Positions 1 through 9,219 of a stretch of 64,000 nucleotides of DNA are shown here, piece by piece (within the stretch, counting starts at the first letter, position 1; each line of letters starts with the position of its first letter). The stretch spans positions 930,001-994,000 of the forward strand of contig VMSW01000007.1 in NCBI GenBank assembly GCA_013791955.1. The letters are read 5' to 3'. Under the pieces are notes generated by a model. The model was not told the origin of the DNA and did not search any database. It was given only the letters and a program-made list of their open reading frames with translations. A program made the position numbers and the translations under genes. The stretch is from Propionicimonas sp. Its GTDB lineage: Bacteria > Actinomycetota > Actinomycetes > Propionibacteriales > Propionibacteriaceae.

Positions 1-15
1 TTCCGGCGGTAACAG

Positions 16-885
16 ATGCCTGAGTCGGTAGCCGAGTTGATCGGCCTACTCGACCTGGATCAGGTTGAGCAGAACGTCTTCGTCGGGCGGGACGACGACA
101 GTCCGGGCCGGTTCGTTCAGCGGGTCTTCGGCGGGCAGGTATTGGCTCAAGCACTCACTGCCGCCTACCGAACCGTCGAGGAAGGCCGGGTAGCGCACTC
201 TTTGGGGGCCTACTTCTTGCGGGGCGGCAATCCGGGTGTGCCGATCACCTATTCGGTTGAGGTCACCCGCGATGGCGGCAGCTTCTCGGCCCGGCGGGTG
301 GTGGCCTCCCAGGGCGACCGTGAGATCTTTTCCATGGTGAGTTCATTTCACGACCCTGAGCCTGGCCTAACGCACTCCGATCTTCCGCCGGCACAGGTGG
401 CAGCCCCCAACGAGTGCCCACCCCTGTCGGAGGTGCTTGGGGCAAGGTCGCGGCGCGAAGCCGAGGCGTGGCGCCGCGAATGGGGTGTACTGGACGTTCG
501 CTTCGCCGGGGACACCTCCAGCTTGAGCGCGGCCGGGCGCAAGGATGCCGACATGTTGGTGTGGGTGCGGGCCGCCAGCGATCTCCCTGATGATCCCCGG
601 CTACATCAAGCGGTTCTGGCCTATGCCAGCGACCTGACATTGTTGGGTGTCAGCACCGTTCCGCACCCGGTGGAGTTCGGTGGGCCCGGCATGCAGGTGG
701 CTTCGATTGATCACTCGATGTGGTTTCACCGGCCCGCCCGTGCTGACCAATGGCTGCTTTACGACCAGGTATCGCCATCGGCATCAGCTGGCCTTGGTTT
801 CAGCTTCGGCCGGATGTTCGCTGGCACTACCTTGGCTGCGTCTTGTGCCCAAGAGGGGCTGATCCGGCTAATCGACCAACCCTGA
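16..885 (+). CDS. tesB: Acyl-CoA thioesterase II (TesB family)
   Basis: Hydrolyses acyl-CoA to free fatty acid and CoA in the cytoplasm. The 289-residue length fits the TesB double-hotdog family. The first hotdog carries VFGGQVLAQAL (residues 37-47), and the second carries IDHSMWFHRP (about 231-240), whose Asp is the usual catalytic residue. The ATG at 16 is the only sensible start; the promoter would lie outside the window. The gene converges on the sigma-factor gene across a strong shared hairpin. In related actinobacteria tesB is usually a stand-alone gene. Family assignment is secure; the chain-length preference cannot be read from sequence. Confidence 0.95.
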   Translation: MPESVAELIGLLDLDQVEQNVFVGRDDDSPGRFVQRVFGGQVLAQALTAAYRTVEEGRVAHSLGAYFLRGGNPGVPITYSVEVTRDGGSFSARRVVASQGDREIFSMVSSFHDPEPGLTHSDLPPAQVAAPNECPPLSEVLGARSRREAEAWRREWGVLDVRFAGDTSSLSAAGRKDADMLVWVRAASDLPDDPRLHQAVLAYASDLTLLGVSTVPHPVEFGGPGMQVASIDHSMWFHRPARADQWLLYDQVSPSASAGLGFSFGRMFAGTTLAASCAQEGLIRLIDQP

Positions 886-895
886 GTCGACGCAA

Positions 896-937
896 TGCGG
901 GCCCCGAGCCGCTGCGCGGAAAGGCTCGGGGCCCGCA
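896..937. terminator. Bidirectional hairpin terminator between tesB and sigB
   Basis: A perfect 15-bp stem (TGCGGGCCCCGAGCC at 896-910 against 923-937) with a 12-base loop lies between the two converging stop codons. There is no long T-tract, which is common for actinobacterial terminators. Its symmetry suggests it serves both genes. Confidence 0.8.
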
Positions 938-951
938 AGACTTAGGGCTGC

Positions 952-1902
952 TCAGGCGGCTTCGGAAACCGAACGCAGCTTGGAGATGGCGTGCCGCTCG
1001 ATTTGGCGGACGCGCTCAGCGGTGATGCCCCACAAGGCGGCGATGTCGGCCAGCTTGGCCTGGCGCCCGTCCAGCAGGCCGTAGCGACGCCGAACGACGT
1101 CGGCCGAACGGTCATCGAGGCTGGCCAGTAGCGCCTCCAGTCGGAGTCGATCCTGGGCGTCGAGCACCATTTCGTCCGGTCCGGGTGCGGTTTCCCGGGC
1201 GAGCAGATCGCCAAGGGCGGTATCGCCGTTCTCCTCAACGGGCGCGTCCAAGCTGACGTGGTCACGCGAAAGGCGGAGCAGATCGACGATCTGTGCGGCC
1301 GGTACCTCAAGCTCGGCGGCGATCTCGGCCAGCTCAGGTTCGCGGCCGAGGCGGCGTTCCAGCGTCCGGCGTACCGCAGAGACCTGATTGACCTGCTCGG
1401 CTACATGAACCGGCAGCCGTACGATGCGGGCCTGCTGGGCGATGCCCCGGGAGATCGACTGGCGAACCCACCAGGTTCCATAGGTGGAGAACTTGAACCC
1501 CTTGGTGTAGTCGAACTTTTCGACGGCCCGGATCAGGCCGGTGTTGCCCTCCTGAACCAGATCCAGCAGGGGCATCTGCGCCCGGCCGTACTTGCGGGCG
1601 ACTGAGACCACCAAGCGGAGATTCGCAGTGATGAAGCGCTGCATGGCAGCGTCTCCCTCGGCCGCGATCTGCTCGAGCTCATCGATGCCGGCTTTGACGT
1701 GGCGCTCGCCCTCGTCGGTGGGGCTGAGCGTGCCGTCGAGAATTGACTGGGCATAGCGGCCGGCTTCGATCTTCCTGGCCAGCTCGACTTCCTCGGCCGC
1801 ATTGAGCAGTGCGGTTTTGGCGATGCCGTCCAAGTAAAGCCCGACGGCGTCTTTTCCGTCGATGCCGTCAGTGCTGCGGACCCGATGTGCCGTTGAAATC
1901 AC
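952..1902 (-). CDS. sigB: RNA polymerase sigma factor, group 2 (SigB/HrdD-like)
   Basis: Primary-like sigma-70 factor directing RNA polymerase to a second set of promoters, probably in stress or stationary phase by analogy with mycobacterial SigB. Region 1.2 (AVGLYLDGIAK...), a full region 2 ending in the -10 recognition segment near FSTYGTWWVRQSISRGIA, region 3, and a region 4 helix-turn-helix (ITAERVRQIERHAISKLR) are all present. The protein lacks the long acidic N-terminal extension of the principal sigma. I chose the GTG at 1902 (316 aa) because AAGGGAG lies seven bases upstream; a longer frame to 1974 has no such site. It lies downstream of ptrB on the same strand. The gene near sigA and the family features agree with SigB, but the exact regulon is unknown. 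Confidence 0.93.
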   Translation of the reverse strand: MISTAHRVRSTDGIDGKDAVGLYLDGIAKTALLNAAEEVELARKIEAGRYAQSILDGTLSPTDEGERHVKAGIDELEQIAAEGDAAMQRFITANLRLVVSVARKYGRAQMPLLDLVQEGNTGLIRAVEKFDYTKGFKFSTYGTWWVRQSISRGIAQQARIVRLPVHVAEQVNQVSAVRRTLERRLGREPELAEIAAELEVPAAQIVDLLRLSRDHVSLDAPVEENGDTALGDLLARETAPGPDEMVLDAQDRLRLEALLASLDDRSADVVRRRYGLLDGRQAKLADIAALWGITAERVRQIERHAISKLRSVSEAA

Positions 1903-2005
1903 GTTGACTCCCTTTTCGCTTGGCCCAAGTACAACGTGAACGCAGTGCACAAATCTGCCCCTGACGCGGCTCACCAGCCTTTGGGACGAGGGGAGTGGAC
2001 CAATC

Positions 2006-2021
2006 TCAGACCACGGTCTGA
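2006..2021. promoter_or_regulatory. Perfect 16-bp palindrome upstream of sigB
   Basis: TCAGACC and GGTCTGA flank an AC spacer in the 195-bp gap between ptrB and sigB, about 105 bases before the sigB start. The two-base centre makes it a poor RNA hairpin, so a dimeric repressor or activator site is a better reading. I could not find a convincing -35/-10 pair for sigB in this gap. Confidence 0.4.
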
Positions 2022-2097
2022 TCTCGTATCGCTACCTCGGTCGCTTGCCACCAGCCAGCCCTCAGCGGGCTCTCAGTCCGCACCCAGAAAAGCGAAG

Positions 2098-4230
2098 TCA
2101 GTTGCCCGGAGTCTGGGCGGGCAGCGAGGTCTGGGTGATCAGCCAGGCGAGCTCAAAAGCGGCATCGCGCCAGGTCTGGTAACGGCCGGAAGCGCCCCCG
2201 TGGCCAGCCACCAGTTCGGTCTTCATCAACACCGGCTGGGAGGTGCCAGTGGTGTGACGCAACTCGGCCACCCACTTGGCCGGCTCAGTCACCTCAACCC
2301 TGGTGTCGTTGAGGCTGGTGGTCACCAGGATTGCTGGGTGTTGCCCGGGCTGAATGTTCTCGTAAGGGGAGTAGCTGCGGATGCGTTCATAGGCTTGCGA
2401 GTCATGCAGCGGGTCGCCCCACTCCTCCCATTCGGTGACCGTCAGCGGCAACTCTGGATCGAGCACGGTGGTGAGCGGGTCAACAAAGGGAACTGCCGCA
2501 TGGACGGCAGCAAAGGCGTCAGGTGCAAGGTTGATCGCCGCGCCAACCAGCAGTCCGCCAGCGCTGCCACCTTCGGCAGCCAGTCGCTCAGGCCGGGTGT
2601 AGCCGGCTTGGACCAGATGGCGGGCACAGGCGACGAAGTCGGTGAACGAGTTGTCCTTTTCGGCCAGCCGTCCGCTTTCGTACCACGCCCGGCCCAGCTC
2701 ACCGCCGCCGCGAACGTGGGCGGTGGCGTAGATGTAGCCGCGATCAAGCAGGCTGAGTCGGGCGATTGAGAACGATGGCGTCAGGCTGATTTCGTAGGCG
2801 CCGTACCCATAGAGCAGGCAGCCTGCGGTGCCGTCCAGCGCAGTGTCGGCGCGATAGACCAAGGAGATCGGGATTCTGGTTCCGTCGGCGGCCAGTGCCC
2901 AATCGCGGCGTTGGACGTAGTCCTGGCTGCGGTAGGGGCCGAAGGTGGGGTGATCGAGCACCGGACGCGACCGAAGCACCTTCCGCAAGCCGTCATCGAG
3001 GCGGTATTCCAGCACCTGCCCTGGCGTGACCATCGACTGATAGTGCAGCCGGATGCGGTCGGTGTCAGCCTCATCACCGTCGTCGGCTTCAGCGCTGAAC
3101 AGGGGCTCGGCAAACTCGATCGGTTTGGCCGGACCCACCTCACCGGCAGGATCACGTAGCCGCAGCGACACCTGGTTCAGCCCGTCACGGCGCTCGCTGA
3201 TCACCAGCACTCGGTCGTAGGCGCTCACCCCGAGCAGCCGAACTCCGGGTTCGCCGGCCCAGATGGGCTGCCACTGTTCGTGGCTGGTCGCGGTCAGTTC
3301 CGCCTGGGCCAGGGCGAAATCGGCGGCACCGTCGTTGTGCACGATGAACAGCCGGTCGCTGGCGACCTCGACGTCGTACTCGACTCCTTCGCGACGTTCG
3401 GCGACGCTGCGCAACCCGACGGGGTCGCCGTCGACCTCGGCCAGCCAGGTCTGGGAGGTGTTCTTGCTGCTGGCGGTGACGACCACCCAACGGCTGTCGC
3501 GGGACCCATCGACGCCCAGCCAAAACCGCTCGTCGGATTCGGTCAGCAGGAGCTGATCATCTGGCTGCCCAAGGGTGTGCAGCCAGAGGCGATCGGGTCG
3601 CCAGGCGTCGTCCACCGTGAGGTAACAGAACCGCTCTTCGCCGACCCACACTCCGCCGGCTGAAATGCCGTCGATTTGATCAGGCAGGTGCTCACCGGTG
3701 ACGAGGTCGAGGAAGTGCAACCGGTAGCGCTCATCGCCGGCAGTGTCGATCGAGTAGGCCAGGCGCCGTCCGCTCAACGGGACGGTGAACGCCCCGAGGG
3801 CGAAGAAGTCAGTGTCCGCTGCCAACTGTTGTGCGTCTAGCAGCAACTCCTCCCGAAGCGGAGCGGCGGAATCTGGATCGGGCAGCTCATCTCGGCTGCT
3901 GGCGGGGCAGCGGTGGTAGCTGGGGTAGTCGTGGCCCTCGGTGGTGCGGGCGTAGTACCAGTAGTCGCCAAGGCCAGGGTGACGGACGAACTCGGGCACG
4001 CTCAGGTCGGTTTGGCGCGTACGAACCGAAATATCGTCGAAGATCTCGGCCCGCAGTCCGCCCTGGTCGGCGGTGAGGGCCTCGGCATAGGCATTTTCCG
4101 CATTCAACAGATCAAGGAACTCCGCTGCGGTCTTGTCGCGCATCCAGGCGTAGGGATCAAGGAAGGTGTGCCCGTGATGCGTCCGCGGCTGCGGACGGCG
4201 CGGCGGCACCGGCGGCTGGGCGAGTGACAT
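2098..4230 (-). CDS. ptrB: Oligopeptidase B (S9A prolyl oligopeptidase family)
   Basis: Cytoplasmic serine peptidase cleaving short peptides after basic residues. The 710-residue protein has the N-terminal beta-propeller and a C-terminal alpha/beta-hydrolase domain. The catalytic triad is visible as Ser556 in GGSAGG, Asp642 in NDTRVEV and His677 in GHGGASGRY. The frame stays open 48 codons further upstream, but the ATG at 4230 begins the conserved PPVPPRRPQPRTHHGHTFLDPYAWMRD segment and is preceded at seven bases by a TAGAGT -10 element, so I use it. It lies divergent from sigA and upstream of sigB, an arrangement also found in mycobacteria as I recall. Substrate specificity within S9A is inferred. 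Confidence 0.93.
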   Translation of the reverse strand: MSLAQPPVPPRRPQPRTHHGHTFLDPYAWMRDKTAAEFLDLLNAENAYAEALTADQGGLRAEIFDDISVRTRQTDLSVPEFVRHPGLGDYWYYARTTEGHDYPSYHRCPASSRDELPDPDSAAPLREELLLDAQQLAADTDFFALGAFTVPLSGRRLAYSIDTAGDERYRLHFLDLVTGEHLPDQIDGISAGGVWVGEERFCYLTVDDAWRPDRLWLHTLGQPDDQLLLTESDERFWLGVDGSRDSRWVVVTASSKNTSQTWLAEVDGDPVGLRSVAERREGVEYDVEVASDRLFIVHNDGAADFALAQAELTATSHEQWQPIWAGEPGVRLLGVSAYDRVLVISERRDGLNQVSLRLRDPAGEVGPAKPIEFAEPLFSAEADDGDEADTDRIRLHYQSMVTPGQVLEYRLDDGLRKVLRSRPVLDHPTFGPYRSQDYVQRRDWALAADGTRIPISLVYRADTALDGTAGCLLYGYGAYEISLTPSFSIARLSLLDRGYIYATAHVRGGGELGRAWYESGRLAEKDNSFTDFVACARHLVQAGYTRPERLAAEGGSAGGLLVGAAINLAPDAFAAVHAAVPFVDPLTTVLDPELPLTVTEWEEWGDPLHDSQAYERIRSYSPYENIQPGQHPAILVTTSLNDTRVEVTEPAKWVAELRHTTGTSQPVLMKTELVAGHGGASGRYQTWRDAAFELAWLITQTSLPAQTPGN

Positions 4231-4237
4231 GAGGGCC

Positions 4238-4243
4238 ACTCTA
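4238..4243 (-). promoter_or_regulatory. -10 element (TAGAGT) of ptrB, near-leaderless
   Basis: TAGAGT on the minus strand ends seven bases before the ptrB ATG, so transcription would begin at or next to the start codon. No good -35 is evident. Confidence 0.55.
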
Positions 4244-4358
4244 GAGGTGCGTCCAGGTTGGGTGTTTTGCGAACCCGTGGCACAATACAGTGATCGAAGG
4301 TATTGACAGCTCCCGGCTGTTGCATGCCCTGTGACGATTCTTGTCGAGAGGTCTGACT

Positions 4359-5744
4359 GTGTCTCCACGCTCAACTGCTGCCGCTGCGCCTGTCGCTGAC
4401 GAGCCGGTGGTGGCTGCCCCCAAGAGGCGTGCCAAGAAGGCGGCGGAGCCGGTTGCTCCGGTAACCAAGGCGACCAAAGCGCAATCCTCGCCGGTAACCC
4501 CGGACGTTGATGTTGATCCGGCCGACGACGTACTAGTTGAAGAGGTCGTCGAAGAGGATCTCGAAACCGTCTTGGACGATGGCGATGAAGCCGAGGAACT
4601 AGTCGTAGCAGTGACGCTAGAAACCGCGATTATCGCCCCGGACACCAAGGTGATCCGTGACGGCGATGATGTGGTGCTGACCGTCGGTGGCAAGAAGCGC
4701 ACCCTGGACGACGTCGATGATTCCTCCTTCGAGCCAGCCGAGGCGGCCAAGACCGAGGCAGAGATCACCGAAGACCAGGGCTTCAGCCTCTCCGACACCG
4801 ATGATGCCGACGAGCCCGAGCAACAGGTGATGGCTGCCGGTGCGACCGCTGACCCGGTCAAGGACTACCTCAAGCAGATCGGCAAGGTCGCGCTGCTGAA
4901 CGCCGAGCAGGAAGTCCAGCTCGCCAAGCGGATCGAAGCCGGCCTGTTCGCCGAGGAAACCCTCAACGAGGGCAATGCCGCCCCCGACGTGGATGATCTC
5001 GACTGGATCTCCGAGGATGGACGCCGCGCCAAGAACCACCTGCTGGAAGCCAACCTTCGACTGGTGGTCTCCCTGGCTAAGCGCTACACCGGGCGCGGCA
5101 TGCTCTTCTTGGATCTGATTCAGGAAGGCAACCTCGGCCTGATCCGCGCCGTGGAGAAGTTCGACTACACCAAGGGCTACAAGTTCTCGACGTATGCGAC
5201 CTGGTGGATCAAGCAGGCAATCACGCGGGCGATGGCCGACCAGGCCCGCACCATCCGCATTCCGGTGCACATGGTTGAGGTCATCAACAAGCTGGCTCGC
5301 GTCCAGCGGCAGATGCTGCAGGATCTGGGTCGCGAACCAACGCCGGAGGAACTGGCCAAGGAACTCGACATGACCCCCGAAAAGGTCGTCGAAGTGCAGA
5401 AGTACGGCCGCGAGCCGATCTCCCTGCACACCCCGCTGGGTGAAGATGGCGATTCCGAGTTCGGCGACCTGATCGAGGACTCCGAAGCTGTCGTTCCGGC
5501 CGAAGCGGTGAACTTCACCCTGCTTCAGGAGCAACTGCACGATGTGCTCGACACCTTGAGCGAGCGTGAGGCCGGCGTGGTCAGCATGCGCTTCGGTCTC
5601 ACCGACGGTCAGCCAAAGACTCTGGACGAGATCGGCAAGGTCTACGGCGTGACGCGGGAGCGGATTCGCCAGATCGAGTCCAAGACCATGAGCAAGCTGC
5701 GGCACCCGTCGCGCTCCCAGGTGCTGCGCGACTACCTCGACTGA
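4359..5744 (+). CDS. sigA: Principal RNA polymerase sigma factor (SigA/RpoD/HrdB)
   Basis: Housekeeping sigma-70 factor. The 461-residue protein has a low-complexity N-terminal half: an Ala/Lys/Pro-rich stretch, then a long acidic segment typical of actinobacterial region 1.1. Region 1.2 ([31 protein letters not shown]), region 2 ([43 protein letters not shown]), region 3 and a C-terminal region 4 helix-turn-helix ([23 protein letters not shown]) follow. I chose the GTG at 4359, which has GAGAGG seven bases upstream, over an in-frame TTG at 4341. A TTGACA hexamer sits at 4303-4308, but I see no good -10 at the right distance. Identity is secure from domain order and the SigA-specific C-terminus. 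Confidence 0.97.
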   Translation: MSPRSTAAAAPVADEPVVAAPKRRAKKAAEPVAPVTKATKAQSSPVTPDVDVDPADDVLVEEVVEEDLETVLDDGDEAEELVVAVTLETAIIAPDTKVIRDGDDVVLTVGGKKRTLDDVDDSSFEPAEAAKTEAEITEDQGFSLSDTDDADEPEQQVMAAGATADPVKDYLKQIGKVALLNAEQEVQLAKRIEAGLFAEETLNEGNAAPDVDDLDWISEDGRRAKNHLLEANLRLVVSLAKRYTGRGMLFLDLIQEGNLGLIRAVEKFDYTKGYKFSTYATWWIKQAITRAMADQARTIRIPVHMVEVINKLARVQRQMLQDLGREPTPEELAKELDMTPEKVVEVQKYGREPISLHTPLGEDGDSEFGDLIEDSEAVVPAEAVNFTLLQEQLHDVLDTLSEREAGVVSMRFGLTDGQPKTLDEIGKVYGVTRERIRQIESKTMSKLRHPSRSQVLRDYLD

Positions 5745-5806
5745 GCAAGGTCGCGGTAGCCAGCGGCGTCGGGGTCAATCCGGCCTTGGGTTGCCTGGCC
5801 GCGTCC

Positions 5807-6697
5807 TCAGGTGGTGGGGTCTACTGGCCCTTCGCCTGGCTGGTCCTGGACGGGGTCCGGACCGGCGTCCGGGGAGGAGACCTTCGCGGGCTTCTGGTGG
5901 CGAGCCCGCCGCCACCACATCACCGGTAGGACGACGAGAGCCACCAGAACTGCTAGCGGAATCACCGCGCCGATCACGGTGAGCAGGATGCTGATCATCG
6001 CCAGCATCGCGGTCCAGCCGTTGGTGAGCCCCTCGATGAATGGGTTGGGGGTCGCCGTTACCGACAACGGCTCCAAGGTCACCGTAAGGGGAGCCATGGC
6101 GACGCGATTCGCCAGCAGCTTCTGTTGGGCCAACAAGGCTTCGAGCTCGGTTTGGCGCGAGGTGATTTCCCTTTCGACCGCCGCGATTTCGGTGATCGTG
6201 CCCGCCTTATCCATGAGGGCTCGGACCCGCGCAATCGAGTCCCGCATGGTCTTTATCCGTGCTTCGACGTCAACAACTTGACCGGTGACGTCCTCGGCGG
6301 TCACCACGCGAGAGGTCACCTCACCGACGCCAGCGGTCGCATCCATCGCCTGGGCGAGCTTCTCGCTGGGCACCGAAATGATGACGGTGGACGGCTTCGC
6401 GTACTTGCCGTCGACCAGTTTGGTATCGATCCTTTCGGTGGAGATGAAACCTCCGACGCTCGCCGCGACAGTGCGCAGCTCCGCGGCGGCCTTGGCAGGG
6501 TCGGTGATGGTTACGGTCATGTTGGCGGTGCGGGCGACCAGTCGGCCCGCACCCGTGGTGGCTTCGGGGGCGGGCGCCTCTCGTTGGTCGTCCGGCAGCC
6601 CCGCCGGAGTGCCTGAAGCGCCAGAGCAACCAGCGGTGGTCAGGGCGAAAAATGCGAGGGTGGCAGCAGCGCAGCGGCGCATCACATTTCGAGACAT
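5807..6697 (-). CDS. DUF4349 lipoprotein
   Basis: Predicted lipoprotein anchored at the outer face of the membrane. The signal peptide runs to a lipobox LTTAGC, with Cys near residue 24. A Pro/Ala-rich linker follows, then the DUF4349 domain with a periplasmic-type alpha/beta part and a long coiled-coil segment around residues 140-195 (ARIKTMRDSIARVRALMDKAGTITEIAAVEREI...). A single transmembrane helix near residues 232-262 and a short charged, Pro-rich tail end the protein. Function is unknown; family members are often described as putative anti-sigma or cell-envelope proteins, but I see no direct evidence. The ATG at 6697 is preceded at six bases by TAGGAT. It converges on sigA. Confidence 0.85.
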   Translation of the reverse strand: MSRNVMRRCAAATLAFFALTTAGCSGASGTPAGLPDDQREAPAPEATTGAGRLVARTANMTVTITDPAKAAAELRTVAASVGGFISTERIDTKLVDGKYAKPSTVIISVPSEKLAQAMDATAGVGEVTSRVVTAEDVTGQVVDVEARIKTMRDSIARVRALMDKAGTITEIAAVEREITSRQTELEALLAQQKLLANRVAMAPLTVTLEPLSVTATPNPFIEGLTNGWTAMLAMISILLTVIGAVIPLAVLVALVVLPVMWWRRARHQKPAKVSSPDAGPDPVQDQPGEGPVDPTT

Positions 6698-6703
6698 GAG
6701 CGG

Positions 6704-6709
6704 ATCCTA
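6704..6709 (-). promoter_or_regulatory. -10 element (TAGGAT) of the DUF4349 gene
   Basis: TAGGAT ends six bases before the ATG at 6697, predicting a leaderless transcript. Its first three bases are also the TAG stop codon of the upstream peptidase gene. Confidence 0.6.
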
Positions 6710-8629
6710 GTCCGCGTGCAGCGCGCCGTACTGAGGTAGGCCTGGTTCGGTGGCGGGCGTGAAGCCGTGGACCCGACCCAGGAAGGCCAATGATTCCTCG
6801 GCGACGGCGATGACGGTCGCATCTTGGCGGAAGCCATGTCCTTCGCCGTCAAAGATCCGCAAGCGCACTGATAGCCCTTTGGCGGCCACCGCTGCGGCCA
6901 AGTCCCTGGCTTGGCCCGGTGGCACCACCTTGTCGTCGGCGCCTTGGAGGATCAGCATCGGGCACCGGAGTTGATCGAGGTGGCCGATAGGTGAGCGATC
7001 CAGGTAGACCTGGCGCTCCTGTGGATAGGGCGCGACCAGTCGGTCGAGGTAGCGGGCCTCGAATTTGTGCGTGCCCGTCGCCAGCGACTCCAGGTCACCA
7101 ATGCCATAGAGGCTGATCCCGGCGGTGAAGACTTCACTGGTGGTCAGGGCAGCCAAGGTGGTGAAGCCGCCCGCAGAGCTGCCCCTGATGCTGAGCCGCT
7201 GAGGGTCGGCCCGTCCGCCAGCCACCAGCGCACGGGCGCCAGCGACACAATCGCGGACATCGCTTAGGCCCCAGTTGCCGACCAGGCGGTCCCGATAGGC
7301 CCGTCCGTAGCCGGTGGAGCCGGAGTAGTTCACGTCCAGGATTCCGATGCCGCGCGAGGTCCAGAACTGGACGGCCAGGCGAAACTCCGGCCCGGAGAAA
7401 GCAGTGGGTCCGCCATGGCTCCACACCTGAACCGGTGGCAGCTCGCCACTGGCCCCACTGAGCGCGCCGTTGGTGGGCGGGTAGTACCAAGCGTGCACCG
7501 GGCCGTCCGGGGACTCCCAGGTGAGTGCCTGAGCCCTGGAAACCACCTCAGGGGCCACCTCAAGGCGGCTAGTGGCCCGGACGGTGGTGGTTGCGCCGGT
7601 CTCCCAGTCGAGTTCGACCAGCTCGGCTGGACGATCTGGGTAGCCCAACAGGGCCAGACAGTTCGGGCCAGCACCAGTTACCTCTGCCGTGACAGCGGCA
7701 CTGGGAATTTCGGTCAAGGATGTTGCGCCGGTATCGAAGCTGAGCACGCCCAGTTTGGCGAAGCCGTCGGCGAGCCAGGAACAACCAATCCGCTCGGCAT
7801 CGATGATCGTGTACGGCACCGGCGTGAGCACCCAGAGCGGGCCACAGAAGTCGTAGGGGGCCGGCTTGAGCGCACTGGTGTGGCCGGCCAACCAGCGGTA
7901 GAAGTTCCAGTAGCCGGTTTCGTCGCTGAGGAAAATCAGGGCACCGTCGGGCGCCCAGGCGGGATATAGCGCCGAGACCCCGGCGGCTGCGGCCACCGCC
8001 GTGCGCTCAGCGGGGTTGGCCAGTGGTGCGGTGACGATTGCGGCCTGGTCCCACGGCATCGCGGGGTGGTTCCATTCACACCAGGCCAACCGTCCATCGC
8101 TGCTCAGGCTGGGGTGAGCGTAGAAGTCGCAGCCGGCGGCCAGTATTCGGCCGCCAGTGGCGTTGGCTGAATCGAGGTCAAGCGCGACCACGACTTGTGT
8201 CGGCTCTGCCTCGCCGCGGTGGTCTTCGCGCACGGCCAGCAGCAGTCGACGGTACGGATCCAGCGACAGGGCGGCGTATCGCAGACCGCCGCCGGGCGCG
8301 ATTTGCCGGGGGGCTGCCGCGCCTTCGATAAGGAAGACCGCGCCGTCGGGCCAGTTGGAGTAGGCCACCAGGCCGCCGGCCGCGGTCCAGTCGCCGCCGC
8401 CGTACTCGTTGACCCCGGTGCGCACGTAGGCCCGGGGGGTCAGTTCGGTGGGTCGGCCATCGGGGCCGCGCCGCCATAGCCCAACCCGTCCACCTTGTTC
8501 GGGGTGGCCTTCAGCCCAGTAGGCGAAACCACCATCGGCGACCCCGGGGGACAGGCGCAGCGCTGCCGTGCTCAAATCGGTGGGTCGGATCGACGATGGC
8601 CAAGAGCCATAGGGGAGTGCGGTGGTCAT
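6707..8629 (-). CDS. S9 family peptidase (dipeptidyl/acylaminoacyl peptidase type)
   Basis: Predicted cytoplasmic serine peptidase of 640 residues. A beta-propeller N-terminal domain (to about 370) precedes an alpha/beta-hydrolase domain with Ser485 in GSSAGG, Asp566 in QGADDKVVP and His598 in GEGHGF. No signal peptide or membrane helix is visible. Its ATG overlaps the stop of the macro-domain gene by four bases (ATGA), so the two are translationally coupled. Relatives include acylaminoacyl peptidases and dipeptidyl peptidases; the exact activity cannot be told. It is more distant from oligopeptidase B than ptrB in this window. Confidence 0.9.
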   Translation of the reverse strand: MTTALPYGSWPSSIRPTDLSTAALRLSPGVADGGFAYWAEGHPEQGGRVGLWRRGPDGRPTELTPRAYVRTGVNEYGGGDWTAAGGLVAYSNWPDGAVFLIEGAAAPRQIAPGGGLRYAALSLDPYRRLLLAVREDHRGEAEPTQVVVALDLDSANATGGRILAAGCDFYAHPSLSSDGRLAWCEWNHPAMPWDQAAIVTAPLANPAERTAVAAAAGVSALYPAWAPDGALIFLSDETGYWNFYRWLAGHTSALKPAPYDFCGPLWVLTPVPYTIIDAERIGCSWLADGFAKLGVLSFDTGATSLTEIPSAAVTAEVTGAGPNCLALLGYPDRPAELVELDWETGATTTVRATSRLEVAPEVVSRAQALTWESPDGPVHAWYYPPTNGALSGASGELPPVQVWSHGGPTAFSGPEFRLAVQFWTSRGIGILDVNYSGSTGYGRAYRDRLVGNWGLSDVRDCVAGARALVAGGRADPQRLSIRGSSAGGFTTLAALTTSEVFTAGISLYGIGDLESLATGTHKFEARYLDRLVAPYPQERQVYLDRSPIGHLDQLRCPMLILQGADDKVVPPGQARDLAAAVAAKGLSVRLRIFDGEGHGFRQDATVIAVAEESLAFLGRVHGFTPATEPGLPQYGALHAD

Positions 8630-9147
8630 CGCAGCCTGCTCAGTTCGGCAGCGAAGGCGTCATAGAGCGGTTGGTTGAACAGCACGAAGCGCACCCGTTC
8701 GATGCCGGTGCGCGGATGGGTGGCCACCGCTGCGACTGCGACCCGGGCCGCAGTCTCAGCTGACCAGCCGTAAACCCCGGCCCCGATCGCCGGAAACGCA
8801 ATAGTGCCTACGCCCAGCTCGACGGCCACCTGAAGGGAGTTGGTGTAGGCCACGGCCAGTAGGGCCTCATCGGTTTGTCCGGCGTGCCGGTTGGGGCCAA
8901 CGGTGTGGATGACCCACTTGGCGGGCAGCAACCCGGCCGGGGTCGCCACCGCCTCGCCTACCGGTAGTCCGGCGGGGTATTGCTCGGCCCGAACCTGGCG
9001 ACAGGCGGCCAATAGTGCACCGCCGGCGGCAGCGTGTAGGGCGCCATCGACGCCACCGCCGCCGAGCAGGGTGGAGTTGGCGGCGTTTACCAGTGCATCG
9101 GCGTGCTCAGTGGTGAGGTCGCCGTGGATGGCGTCGATGGTTTGCAC
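8626..9147 (-). CDS. Macro-domain protein (O-acetyl-ADP-ribose deacetylase-like)
   Basis: A compact macrodomain of 173 residues expected to bind ADP-ribose and remove acetyl or ADP-ribosyl groups. Landmarks are GDLTTEHADALVNAANSTLLGGGGVDGALHAAAG near the N-terminus and AFPAIGAGVYGW near residue 120, the two ADP-ribose-binding loops of the YmdB type. I chose the GTG at 9147: it begins right at the fold, is preceded at six bases by GATACT, and lies downstream of a strong terminator that a longer frame would run through. It is first gene of a two-gene unit with the S9 peptidase. The family is sure; the substrate is inferred. Confidence 0.9.
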   Translation of the reverse strand: MQTIDAIHGDLTTEHADALVNAANSTLLGGGGVDGALHAAAGGALLAACRQVRAEQYPAGLPVGEAVATPAGLLPAKWVIHTVGPNRHAGQTDEALLAVAYTNSLQVAVELGVGTIAFPAIGAGVYGWSAETAARVAVAAVATHPRTGIERVRFVLFNQPLYDAFAAELSRLR

Positions 9148-9153
9148 GCCAGC

Positions 9154-9159
9154 AGTATC
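9154..9159 (-). promoter_or_regulatory. Possible -10 element (GATACT) of the macro-domain gene
   Basis: GATACT on the minus strand ends six bases before the GTG at 9147, the spacing seen at other leaderless genes here. The first base departs from the TANNNT pattern, so confidence is modest. Confidence 0.4.
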
Positions 9160-9173
9160 CCAGCCCAAAGCAG

Positions 9174-9203
9174 TGGGCCCCGGGGAAGCTACCCCGGGGC
9201 CCA
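9174..9203 (-). terminator. Hairpin terminator after the DUF7455 gene
   Basis: A perfect 12-bp stem (TGGGCCCCGGGG at 9174-9185 against 9192-9203) with a six-base loop lies 16 bases past the stop of the small zinc-ribbon gene and before the macro-domain start. Confidence 0.8.
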
Positions 9204-9219
9204 CAGTGAAAGTCGGTGG

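Noticed and set aside
4303-4308. TTGACA as the sigA -35 box
   Set aside because: No acceptable -10 lies 16-18 bases downstream (gccctg region), so I did not call a promoter.
4617-5705. Minus-strand open frame opposite sigA
   Set aside because: Shadow of the sigma factor; sigA motifs occupy the whole stretch.
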